NCBI GenBank assembly: GCA_016717145.1
Contig: JADKGD010000018.1
Span: 1-64,000 of the forward strand
Direction: 5' to 3'
DNA from: Saprospiraceae bacterium
GTDB lineage: Bacteria > Bacteroidota > Bacteroidia > Chitinophagales > Saprospiraceae
DNA: 64,000 nucleotides
Both the position numbers and the translations under genes were made by a program. Every line of letters begins with the position of its first letter. Position 1 is the stretch's first letter. Under the pieces are notes generated by a model that had not been told where the DNA came from, did not search any database, and saw only the letters and a program-made list of their open reading frames with translations. Shown here one piece after another: positions 7,789 through 17,098 of the stretch.

Positions 7789-8192
7789 GATATTGAAATA
7801 ACTGGTATTAATCGGGTAGCACAAGCCACTACTGATGTTGTGGTTCACTCACTTCAATCAGACATTTAGTCTGATTGATAAACCGCTCGATCAAAGCTCG
7901 AAAACTAATGTGTTCAGTTTTTTGCGGTTCAAATCTAATTTGTAGTTGACTGAAAAGGATAGTTTTTAAAGCTATTTTTGCAATTGAGGCGATTCTATAA
8001 ATTACAATATTATTGGAGTTAAGGATTCATTTTAGTAAAGAAAGTACACAGACATCCTTCGCAATTACCATATGGGCCTCGTTCAACTTAAATATCTACA
8101 ACCCCTCCTTTAATATTAAGCAAAGGCCTTATATTTGTGGGGGCGGACTCATAGATATTACTATAACTTAGCGGCAAGCTTAAATAACCAAA
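7789..8192. other. Intergenic stretch with a 10-bp hairpin and a start-less minus frame
   Basis: A 10-bp perfect stem with a 5-nt loop (7854-7878) lies 66 bp after the orphan sorting domain and may be its old terminator, though no T-tract follows. On the minus strand 8026-7829 is open for 65 codons without a start codon (includes FRALIERFINQTKCLIEV), perhaps a gene remnant. Nothing else identified. Confidence 0.3.
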
Positions 8193-8573
8193 GTGGACAA
8201 TCAACTTAATCTTTTAATTTCCCTTTACGAAGGAGAAAAGCTTCGACTTCAAAAACTTATTGACGAATGTTTAGATGAGGTGGAATATTTAATGGCTCAT
8301 TATCATTCACAAGCCTTATATCAATTAAATGGCAGACTGCAGACTTTAAAGAATATTGATGACAAACTATTTGACCAGAAAGTTGGTAGACAAAGAAGAA
8401 TTGACAACTTACAAAAACGAATGGAGACTGAAAGCTCAGACTATAAGTTGGAGTACTATGAGAAGGAACTTCAACGGACAAAGGAGGAATTAGAAAAACT
8501 AAATCAAATTCCAAATCAGGTGACACTTCCAAACAACGAAACCTTAGTTGACGAAACTTTAAAAAGTTGGTAG
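8193..8573 (+). CDS. Hypothetical coiled-coil protein, 126 aa
   Basis: Starts with GTG at 8193. Strongly charged and helical: LQKLIDECLDEVEYL near the N-terminus and a heptad-rich stretch, KLEYYEKELQRTKEELEKL, at about residues 88-106, predict a coiled coil. No known domain. The downstream gene starts with TTG at 8567, overlapping this stop by 7 bp, so the two form a translationally coupled pair. No function can be assigned; the pair is followed by an attC-like hairpin. Confidence 0.55.
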   Translation: MDNQLNLLISLYEGEKLRLQKLIDECLDEVEYLMAHYHSQALYQLNGRLQTLKNIDDKLFDQKVGRQRRIDNLQKRMETESSDYKLEYYEKELQRTKEELEKLNQIPNQVTLPNNETLVDETLKSW

Positions 8574-8911
8574 ACAAAAAAATTAAAAATCTAAAGCTAA
8601 TTCTAAAAAATGCTGACAATCTATTCTTAGGGTTTAGTTACTCAAAAAAAACATTAAGAGTAACTTTGCTGTATATTAAACAGCATATCAAAAAAGGGAC
8701 ACTTTATCACAAAAACATAAATTCTTTTAAAAATTTAGGCTTCTACTTATCTGAAAATGAAACCAAACTGACATTGACACTTGCCGGCGACAAAGAAGAC
8801 ATCTTAAATAGAGTGAAAATAATTTTATCAATAATAGTTTTTGAAATTTTCTATTTTAAAGAGTTTGACAATAAAAGCTACATTCAATTTACAGAGATTG
8901 CCAACCGATAA
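8567..8911 (+). CDS. Hypothetical protein, 114 aa
   Basis: TTG start at 8567 overlaps the end of the coiled-coil gene. The chain is basic and has one moderately hydrophobic stretch (ILSIIVFEIFYFKEF, about residues 87-101). I recognise no family. An attC-like hairpin starts 3 bp after its stop, so together with the upstream gene it resembles a two-gene cassette. Confidence 0.5.
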   Translation: MVDKKIKNLKLILKNADNLFLGFSYSKKTLRVTLLYIKQHIKKGTLYHKNINSFKNLGFYLSENETKLTLTLAGDKEDILNRVKIILSIIVFEIFYFKEFDNKSYIQFTEIANR

Positions 8912-8913
8912 AC

Positions 8914-8959
8914 AACTAATCGTTCGTAGTGTCCAGGGATGTGCTATGAATAAACGGTT
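8914..8959 (+). other. Second attC-like hairpin (degenerate)
   Basis: Arms: AAC (8914-8916)/GTT (8957-8959), CGTT (8921-8924)/AACG (8953-8956), TAG (8927-8929)/CTA (8944-8946), TCC (8932-8934)/GGA (8937-8939). The 20 bases 8921-8940 match 5711-5730 of the first element at about 17 positions, so the two are homologous. The right core site GTTCAGA deviates from GTTRRRY. Confidence 0.4.
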
Positions 8960-9294
8960 CAGACCAAAGTTCTTTTGTTAAATAATCACCCAAAATACAT
9001 GATAAAATAAAATGAAAAAAAGATGGTAAATAAATAACTGCACAAAACCTTCCTTAATCAAAATATTGTACTTAATTTTGAATTATTATAAAGCACAAAA
9101 GGGCAAAGAAGTGATTGCCTTATATTAAACTCCGGCTTTGTTCATCCAGAAGGTAAATTACTTACGGGTTGAAATTTGATAAGTTGCTGAAGCCTAAAAT
9201 AATATTTGATGTGCATATCTCAGACAGACAGGTATTCGTCACTTTTCCTTTGTGTTGTGCACAAGACAAAAAGACCGACTACCAACCGTAATAG
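8960..9294. other. AT-rich intergenic stretch
   Basis: About 335 bases between the second attC-like hairpin and the AraC gene. No reading frame or hairpin worth naming and no good TAnnTTTG box near the AraC start. Confidence 0.5.
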
Positions 9295-10107
9295 ATGATC
9301 AACACAGCTGACATATATTTCCCTTTTGATGAAATGGAAACACACTTTATCAAAAGTATTTGGCGACTTCAGGAATACCATATTCATGAAAGGACTGAAA
9401 CAATATTACCGAAGGGAACGGTTGAAATAATCTTCAATTTTTCAGACAACATCACCTACTTTAATCCTACTTTAGATATTAAAACAACACTGCCTTACTG
9501 CTTCATTAATGGTATCAACTATAAACCCTTCAATCTTATTAAAAACGGACAACAATATTTTTTGGGTATTCAGTTAAATACAATTGGGCTGAAAGTATTG
9601 TTTGATACACCCGTCCATGAGTTCAATAATACTATCTTGGAGGGTTCGCAAGTTTGCCAATCATTGGAAGCATTATCCCACCAACTGTATTATAAAATAT
9701 CATTTAACGAACAGGTTCAAATCATAAACAATTGGATTAATCAAAGAATTTCTCATTCGCATTGTCTTAAAACATTAAGTCAAATTCACAATTTATTTTA
9801 TGCTCAAAATTTAAATGACATCACTGTAAAAAAGTTTTGTAACGAAGTCTATCTTTCTGATAGACAAGTAAGACGATTATCTACAGAGTGGCTGGGAATG
9901 AATACGGAAAATTTTTTACGCTACAATAAATATCTTTCATCTTTAAACTTATTGCACAATGAGGAATTGTCACTTACTCAAATTGGATTGGAAGCAGGTT
10001 ATTATGACCAATCTCACTTTATAAGAGAATTCAAATCCTTTACTGATCTGACACCTAAAGAATATCAAGCATTAAATTCCAATTTGCCTGGTCATATTTT
10101 TTGGTAA
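9295..10107 (+). CDS. AraC family transcriptional regulator (DUF6597-type sensor)
   Basis: 270 residues. The N-terminal ~140 residues (IYFPFDEMETHFIKSIWRL, ILPKGTVEIIFNFSD) match the DUF6597 sensor domain often found before AraC HTH domains in Bacteroidota. The C-terminal ~100 residues hold two HTHs: VKKFCNEVYLSDRQVRRLS and LSLTQIGLEAGYYDQSHFIR, the second with the usual DQSHFIREFK. Cytoplasmic regulator. The cytochrome c gene starts 90 bp downstream on the same strand and is the most likely target, but this is inference from position. Confidence 0.88.
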   Translation: MINTADIYFPFDEMETHFIKSIWRLQEYHIHERTETILPKGTVEIIFNFSDNITYFNPTLDIKTTLPYCFINGINYKPFNLIKNGQQYFLGIQLNTIGLKVLFDTPVHEFNNTILEGSQVCQSLEALSHQLYYKISFNEQVQIINNWINQRISHSHCLKTLSQIHNLFYAQNLNDITVKKFCNEVYLSDRQVRRLSTEWLGMNTENFLRYNKYLSSLNLLHNEELSLTQIGLEAGYYDQSHFIREFKSFTDLTPKEYQALNSNLPGHIFW

Positions 10108-10152
10108 TTCCAAAATGTCCGAATTATACAATTTTTACAGAGAACATCCTTA

Positions 10153-10160
10153 TAACTTTG
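10153..10160 (+). promoter_or_regulatory. -7 box TAACTTTG before the cytochrome c gene
   Basis: Fits TAnnTTTG; places a start of transcription near 10167, about 30 bp before ATG 10198. The -33 region is only T-rich. Confidence 0.45.
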
Positions 10161-10197
10161 TTGCGATTTTTCATTTCAATAAATACGTCGCAAACAA

Positions 10198-11213
10198 ATG
10201 GAAAAGAACAATAACTTCAGAAAAACAGTTAGTTGGATTACCATTTTATCCTGGATATTTGGTGTTGCTTTATTTCTGATTGCCATAATGCTTATTTATG
10301 TAAAAACGATGCTGCCCTCTGTTGGCGAAGCTCCGAATATGAAAGTTGACATAAATAATGCCCGAATAGAACGAGGTAAGTATTTAGCAAATCACGTAAT
10401 GGTATGTATGGAATGTCATGCTACAAGAGACTGGGCTCTATTTTCCGGGCCTTCTATTGCAGGCACAGAGGGAAAAGGGGGCGAAGTATTTGACCAAAAA
10501 ATGGGATTACCGGGGAAATACATTGTACCAAATATAACGCCATTCAATATAGGCACCTGGACAGATGGAGAAATTTTCAGGGCAATTACTGCCGGTGTTT
10601 CCAAAGACGGCAGGGCATTATTTCCAATCATGCCTCATCCCAATTATGGCCATTTGGATAAACATGATATTGAAGCTGTCATTGCATATATCAAAAGCCT
10701 GAAACCAATAAAAAATGAGTTGGAAAAATCAAGTTCCGATTTTCCTATGAATTTCATTATTAATACCATCCCGAAGAAAGCAGAATTTAAAGAAATCCGC
10801 CTGAATCAGATGTTGTAAACTACGGAAAATATATAGTAACCGCCTCGGCATGCATGAATTGTCATACAAAAGAAGTGAGAGGAAATTTGTTGGCGAACCA
10901 TTTGCAGGTGGATTTGAATTCAAATTGCAAGATGGTTCAGTGGTTACATCAGCAAATATAACACCCGACAAAGAACCGGTATTGGAAGCTGGACAAAAGA
11001 TCAGTTTATCAATCGTTTTAAAAGTACGCAGACAGCACTTACACGCATAATCCTGTAAAACCCGGAGAATTTCAAACGGTAATGCACTGGACAAAGTATG
11101 GAGGGATGACTAGGGGTGATTTGACCGCAGTGTATGAATATCTTCGAAGTTTGAAACCTGTTAAGAACACAATAAAAAGTTTACTCCTTCAAAAAAGTGA
11201 CAACCATTTTTAG
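10198..11213 (+). pseudogene. Dihaem cytochrome c, broken by about four frameshifts
   Basis: The frame from ATG 10198 gives an N-terminal membrane anchor (about residues 13-35) and a first haem site CMECH near residue 76. It stops at 10818. Other frames continue the same protein: ASACMNCH (second haem site, near 10848-10870), then FVGEPFAGGFEFKLQDGS, ANITPDKE, GIGSWTKDQFINRF, and a final YGGMTRGDLTAVYEYLRSLK ending at TAG 11211-11213. Joined, it is a ~335-residue membrane-anchored periplasmic protein with two cytochrome c domains. Breaks lie near 10805, 10880, 10976 and 11025, several beside short homopolymers. Errors in the assembly or real decay would look alike. An AraC regulator lies directly upstream. 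Confidence 0.8.
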
Positions 11214-11398
11214 TTTTAAACGCACTGCAAAGTGATTTAGAAATTTTCATTAATAGAAAAAATCTTTTTTGCACTAAATAATCCAACTTCCCAACTTTAA
11301 TTCTATTTTACCTAATCGCACTGTAAAAGTTAGTGAGTTCAAGCTAAGGACTGCCTTTAAACGTAAAAATTTTCTTTACCCAAAAAAACATTAAACTA

Positions 11399-12269
11399 AT
11401 GACTCTTGTTTCGGCAAATTTACAATCCAAGTTACTTAAGCGCCTGGGATGTAGTGAATCGACAAGTAGGGATCTTAAAACACTTCAACATATTTATTCT
11501 TCGTGGTGCTTACAAGTTCCTTTTGACAATTTACGTAAAATGATTGCATTAAAATCTGAAAGTAATCAGAAATTACCCGGATTGGATGCATCTGATTTTT
11601 TCGAAAATTGGTTAGAAAATGGTTGCGGAGGAACTTGTTGGCCTATGGCAAATGCTTTTTATGAACTCCTTATTTCTATAGGTTTTGATGCAAAACGGAT
11701 GGCCGGTTATATGCGTGATTTAGGCGCTCTCAATCATGGAAGTGTGAAAGTTTTAATAGACGGTCAGAATTATATTACAGAAGCTTCACTATTATTAAAC
11801 AAAAGTGTTCCTACTGGGGCAGGATACTTTAATAGACAATGACCCGGTATTTCCCACTGAAATTGAAAAAGCCGGAGAATCTCACCTTTTATGGATCCGA
11901 ACTCCGCCAGGAAAAGATTTTTTCTGTTGTAGAATTAATAGCAATCCGGTTGATTTTTTGGTTTTTGATAATGGGTATGAAGCCTCACGAAACCGTAGTA
12001 TTTTCAATCATCGATTATATGCAAGAAGAAATTATCCGGAAAAATTGATAATCCTTTGGGGAAATGTTTATTTTTCCAAAACTATTAATGGTATGGTGTA
12101 TCGTGAACTTTCGAGAGATGAAGTTTGTCAGGCACTTCGAAGTGATATTGGGATTTCGAAAAATTTATTAAATGAATGGATAGTATCGGGTTGTTTGGAG
12201 GCGACATTTGAAATACCTACAGGGCCACCACCACCAGTTAATACAACAAAACCTCCATCACAAAGGTAA
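11399..12269 (+). CDS. Arylamine N-acetyltransferase, one frameshift
   Basis: The first frame (11399-11842) has SSWCLQVPFDNL and the active-site motif GCGGTCWPMANAFYELL with the catalytic Cys, then MAGYMRDLGALNHGSVKVL carrying the triad His. Near 11817, at a GGGG run, the frame moves; the rest (GQDTLIDNDPVFPTEIEKAG to 12269) keeps the hydrophobic and aromatic pattern of the family's C-terminal half. The enzyme moves acetyl from acetyl-CoA to arylamines or hydrazines by a ping-pong Cys mechanism in the cytoplasm. Joined length ~290 aa is normal. Convergent with the acyl-CoA dehydrogenase gene. Confidence 0.82.
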
Positions 12270-12330
12270 AATAGACTGCTGCAATATGAAAACAAAGAAA
12301 CTATCATCATTTTTCACATAAGCAGAAGCC

Positions 12331-13477
12331 CTACCCTTCTTTCAAAATATTCCGGCTGATGACCAATTTCTGTATTTCTGAAGTACCTTCACCGATGGTA
12401 CAAAGTTTGGAATCGCGAAAATATTTCTCTACCGGAAAGTCTTTAGTATAGCCGTAGCCTCCAAAAATCTGTACAGAGTCAGTGGCAATTTCAACACATA
12501 TTTCTGATGCATAATACTTTGCCATTGCGGCTATAGTGGTAACTGGTTTGTGATTATTTTTTTAGATAAGCTGCTTTTCTTATCAATAATTCTGCCGCCT
12601 GAATTTTAGTAGCCATATCTGCCAGTTTAAATGAGATCGCTTGAAAATTAGCTATTGGCTGTCCGAATTGTTCCCGTTCTTTGGCATATTTAACAGATGC
12701 TTCATACGCGCCTTTGGCAATTCCGAGTGCAAGTGCTGCTATACTAATCCTGCCTCCATCAAGTATCTTCATTGATTGAATGAAGCCCTCACCTACTTTA
12801 CCCAGCACCTGAGATTTATGTACACGACAATTATCAAAAATCATCTCAGCAGTCTCAGACGCACGCATGCCAAGTTTGTTTTCTTTTTTACCACCTGAAA
12901 ATCCCGGCGTACCTCTTTCAACTACAAAAGCGGTAATGCCTTTGCTATCCAATAAATCTCCTGTTCGCGCTAAAACAACCGCAACATGGCTTGACTTTCC
13001 ATGAGTAATCCAGTTTTTCGAACCATTTATGATATAATAATCACCATCTTCAACGGCTACACATTTCATACGCATGGCATCTGACCCGGTATTAGCTTCT
13101 GTCAAGCCCCATGCACCAATCCACTCTCCAGAGGCTAATTTTGGCAAGTATTTATGTTTTTGCTCTTCGTTAGCAAACGCCAAAATATGTCCTGTACAAA
13201 GACTATTGTGGGCTGCCACACTCAATCCAATTGAACCGCACACTTTGGCTATCTCGACTATTACACTTACATATTCCTGATATCCCAATCCTGATCCACC
13301 ATAAGCTTCCGGAACCAAAACGCCTAAAAATCCCAAATGACCCATAGCATGCATAGTTTCCATAGGAAAATGCTGCACTTCATCCCACTCCATGACATGT
13401 GGAAGTATGTGTTGTATGGCAAAGGTCTTTGCGGACTCTTCGATCATTTCTAAATTTTCGACTGCTTCGGTAAACAT
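12331..13477 (-). CDS. Acyl-CoA dehydrogenase, one frameshift
   Basis: ATG 13477 opens an ACAD N-terminal domain. The FAD/substrate core has GAWGLTEANTGSDAMRMK and NGSKNWITHG, followed by REQFGQPIANFQAISFKLADM. The frame breaks near 12550 after AAYLKK (a T-run on the plus strand) and resumes at AMAKYYASEICVEIATDSVQ, QIFGGYGYTKDFPVEKYFRD and IGEGTSEIQKLVISRNIL, which includes the catalytic Glu of the short-chain/medium-chain class. Joined length is ~382 aa, normal for the family. It oxidises a short- or branched-chain acyl-CoA to the enoyl-CoA and passes electrons to ETF. Substrate length is not decidable. Confidence 0.9.
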
Positions 13478-13581
13478 TGATTAGGTTTTATTGATCTGAA
13501 ACGAATCATAAAGATAAATGTTTTACATCAATCAAAATAATATTTATGCATATCAAACAAACAATATTTACAGATAAAATT

Positions 13582-13589
13582 TAGCTTTG
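13582..13589 (+). promoter_or_regulatory. -7 box TAGCTTTG before the S41 peptidase
   Basis: Fits TAnnTTTG, 19 bp before ATG 13609. No convincing -33 box. Confidence 0.4.
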
Positions 13590-13608
13590 CCAAAAAAAAT
13601 TCTATTAC

Positions 13609-14932
13609 ATGCGACATCTGATTTTGATTGTGGTGACCTTATTTGGTAATCTCTGGCTACAAAGTCAGTCAAACATTGACTGGAAATCCGATTTACTTAA
13701 TTTAAGAAACGAGTTACCTTTTAAACATAGTGACTTATTTTTCAAGATATCAAAAGAAGCATATGAAAAGCGAAATTAATCAACTAATCAAACTATCCGG
13801 GACAATTTCAGACGATGCAATGATGATTAAAATTCTCCAATTATTAGTAAAGGTTGGTGATTCACATACCTCTTCAAACATTTCAAATAGCATTCCAAAT
13901 ACATTTTTGCCTATCAACCTATATATGTATGATGAAGGCATATTTATCTTAGGTACAGCAGATGGAGATCAAACTATTTTAGGCAACAAATTAGTGGCCA
14001 TAAACGACTTCCCCATGGCAAGGATTACAGATAGTTTGAGTACATTATTTGTAGCAGAAAACGAAGGCATGTTTAAGACAAATGTAGTAAAATGGCTCAT
14101 ATATTATCCAATATTACAACATTTTGGATTTTGTACTTCTGAAAAGATCACAATAACTTCCGAAAACTATTATGGTATCCCAATGTCAACAGTTATCAGA
14201 GCCAAAGAATTTGAGTCAGTTGATCCTGATGATTGGGACTATGTGCGTTTCAGTGGCCGAAATAAAGTGCGAAGGCCATATACAAAAAACATATTTGACC
14301 AAAAATATATAAAAAAAGACAGTACTTATTTTATCATCTATAATAAGTGCACTGGTCGTGAAATTGAACTTGTCAATGCCATTATGGATTCTATGGAATA
14401 TAAAACCAATTGTAACATAAAACTCCCCACGAAAACAAAAGATAAAATTACACAAAAGCCTCCATTACCATATTTTCGGGTATTCAGAGATTCCATAATA
14501 CTAACACTTAAAACAAAACCCATTCGTAAAATAGTGTTTGATCTAAGTCAGAATGGCGGCGGCGTTGCATCACAAGGTTCAAAACTCATTGAATTAATGT
14601 CAGAGATGTTATCAAAAGACACTTTGATTAAAGTATATGTAATTGTAAGTCGAAAAACTTTTTCTGCAGGAATCATCCATGCTATGGAATTAAAAAGAAC
14701 ATGTAATGCAACAATACTAGGCGAAGCTACAAGTGGTAAACCAAATTTTTTTGGTAGTACAGAAAGTTATTATCTACCACAATCCTGCCTAAGAATTAAC
14801 TTTGCCAGAAGCTTCAGAAAAACGACTGAAAACGAATCCAATACCCTGGTTCCTGATGTTGTTTTTCCTATGAGATTTCAGAATATTATTTCGGGCATTG
14901 ATCCCGTGTATGCATATATTAAAAATCATTAA
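13609..14932 (+). CDS. S41 family peptidase (tail-specific protease type), one frameshift
   Basis: ATG 13609 gives a signal peptide (MRHLILIVVTLFGNLWLQSQ) and ~55 residues before a stop near 13777. The adjacent frame carries on with the rest of the protein to 14932, so one indel near 13770 splits it. Downstream parts are typical of S41: the VKVGDSHTSS segment, then KIVFDLSQNGGGVASQGS and VSRKTFSAGIIHAMEL (nucleophile Ser near FSAG), then TILGEATSGKPNFFGSTES. Periplasmic or surface serine protease; substrate unknown. Joined length ~440 aa. No PDZ domain is evident. Confidence 0.82.
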
Positions 14933-15026
14933 AGGATTTTCACACCTTTTTCCAAATGCTTTGACTTTGTAAAGTAAATAAACCGTAAATTTGTCTCTCC
15001 AAAAGATAAAATTCTCCATTTAAACC

Positions 15027-16575
15027 ATGATCAAACAAATAGAAGTCAAGGTATTTCCCGACAAGGTTAATGATATGGCTTTTATCAATACCCAAATTAA
15101 ACATCAATTAGGTTCGGAATACGAAAAAGTTACAAAAAGTTTGCTAATCAGAAAGTCTATTGACGCACGAGGAAAAAGGCCATGGTTTTTACTTAAATTC
15201 GACGTATATATTGATGAAGTCTATGAACCAAAACCGTTGGTCTCGGCTTCTTTCAAGGACGTTTCAGCAAAACAAACTATAATTATTGTGGGAGCCGGTC
15301 CTGCCGGATATTTTGCCGGTTTGGAGTGTCTTGAATGCGGTTTAAAACCAATAATTCTGGATCGTGGAAAAGATGTCCGTGAGCGAAGACGGGACTTAAA
15401 AAACATACAACAACTAGGCATCGTAAATCCTGATTCAAATTATTGTTTTGGTGAAGGCGGGGCTGGGACGTATAGTGACGGAAAGTTGTATACAAGATCT
15501 CATAAGCGTGGTACAATAGAAAAAGTGTTAAAACTTTTTGTTGAACACGGGGCCGATCCTGACATACTTGTCGATGCACATCCGCATATAGGCTCAAATA
15601 AATTGCCAATAATAATTGCTGAAATCAGGGCCACTATAGAAAAATTTGGGGGTGAAGTGCACTTTAATCAAAGGGTGACAGATTTTATACAACATGATAA
15701 AAAAATAACGGGGGTACAGTGTGGTGAAGTGTCATTTATTAGCGACGCAGTCGTACTGGCAACCGGTCATTCTGCAAGGGATATTTATCAATTATTACAC
15801 CATAAAAACATTCTGATTGAAGCAAAACCTTTTGCTTTGGGGCTTAGGATAGAGCATCCACAAGCCTACATTGACCAAAACCAATATCATCAACCACAAC
15901 GTGAAGAAAATCTACCTGCCAGCAGCTATAGTGTGGTGACTCAAGTCGAAAATAAAGGTGTGTTTTCATTCTGTATGTGTCCGGGTGGTCTCGTAGTTCC
16001 TGCTGCTACTGCACCTGGCGAAATTGTAGTAAATGGTATGTCATTAAGCAGGCGTGACAGCCCTTTTGCGAATTCCGGATTTGTCACCTCAATTGAACTT
16101 GACGAACTAGCAAAACACGGATATACCGGCGTCTTTGCGGCGCTTGATTTTCAGTCTGAGGTCGAAAAAAGAATGTTTGAGGCAAGTGACGGAAGCCAGA
16201 AAGCACCGGCTCAAAGAGTTGAAGATTTTGTCCATGGTGTTGTATCCAAAGATTTGAATGAAAGCTCATATATCCCGGGATTGATTTCAGCTCCTTTGCA
16301 TTCCATCTTGCCTTCATTTGTTGCCAAGAGACTTAGAAAAGGATTGGTAGAAATAAATAAAAAGATGCGGGGTTATGTAACAAACAAAGCAAATATCATT
16401 GGCGTTGAAAGCAGAACATCGGCCCCTGTCAGGATACCTCGGGATACGTTAACAATGATGCATCCTGACATTTCAGGTTTGTTTCCCTGGTGAAGGTGCA
16501 GGATATGCCGGTGGTATAATTTCGGCAGCCATGGATGGTCAAAATGTAACAAAAGCAATAAAAAAAAATGGTTAG
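15027..16575 (+). CDS. FAD-dependent dehydrogenase of the COG2509 family, frameshift near C-terminus
   Basis: ATG 15027. Residues ~1-80 form the N-terminal alpha/beta domain of this family; IIIVGAGPAGYFAGLECLEC at ~88-107 is the FAD-binding Rossmann motif, followed by FGEGGAGTYSDGKLYTRS, which is diagnostic of COG2509. The frame stops at 16493 in LFPW, but one base later the expected end follows (GEGAGYAGGIISAAMDG... to TAG 16573-16575). So a single extra base near 16489 truncates the call. Cytoplasmic flavoprotein of unknown substrate, ~515 aa when joined. Confidence 0.88.
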
Positions 16576-16621
16576 ATAATAAAAGTCAATGTTGAAGCGT
16601 ATTAAATAAATGATATAAAAA

Positions 16622-17038
16622 ATGAAAGACATAGCTGATTTATTGGGAAGGATTCTAATAGCCTTTTTATTTACTTACGAAGCTCTTGATGCACTTGTGT
16701 TTTTTGAAAAAACAAAAGCTACCATGTCAGCTTATCATATTACCTGGCATCAGGACTTGCTTTTAGGTACCATTATTTTTAGCTTGATAGTAGGCGCTTT
16801 TTTGGTCTTGATTGGGTATTATTCCAGTTTTGGAGCACTTCTTTTGCTGGCATACTGGGTACCTTTTACCTTAATCGTATACTCATTTTGGAATGATCCT
16901 CAGGAATATCAACGACTGCATGCTTTATATTTTATGCGCAATCTAGCTCTTTGTGGTGGCCTATTATTACTAATTTCAAACGGCTCGGGAAAATACAGCG
17001 TGAAACGATTGATATATAATATGAAGCTTCCTCAATAA
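16622..17038 (+). CDS. DoxX-like membrane protein
   Basis: 138 residues with four predicted transmembrane helices (starts near residues 5, 45, 68 and 105). The first helix context LLGRILIAFLFTYEALDAL and the PFTLIVYSFWND and MRNLALCGGLLLL segments are those of DoxX proteins. The family is linked to respiratory or thiol-stress membrane complexes, but single members such as this are uncharacterised. It lies 46 bp after the COG2509 gene on the same strand and may be co-transcribed. Confidence 0.82.
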   Translation: MKDIADLLGRILIAFLFTYEALDALVFFEKTKATMSAYHITWHQDLLLGTIIFSLIVGAFLVLIGYYSSFGALLLLAYWVPFTLIVYSFWNDPQEYQRLHALYFMRNLALCGGLLLLISNGSGKYSVKRLIYNMKLPQ

Positions 17039-17098
17039 GTTTGAAGTTTGGGTTTATCCACATACAAAATAATCTTATAAATCATTTCAAAACCAAAT

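Noticed and set aside
15283..15609. Minus-strand frame of 108 residues opposite the COG2509 gene
   Set aside because: The plus strand holds a complete FAD-binding motif; the opposite frame is a shadow.
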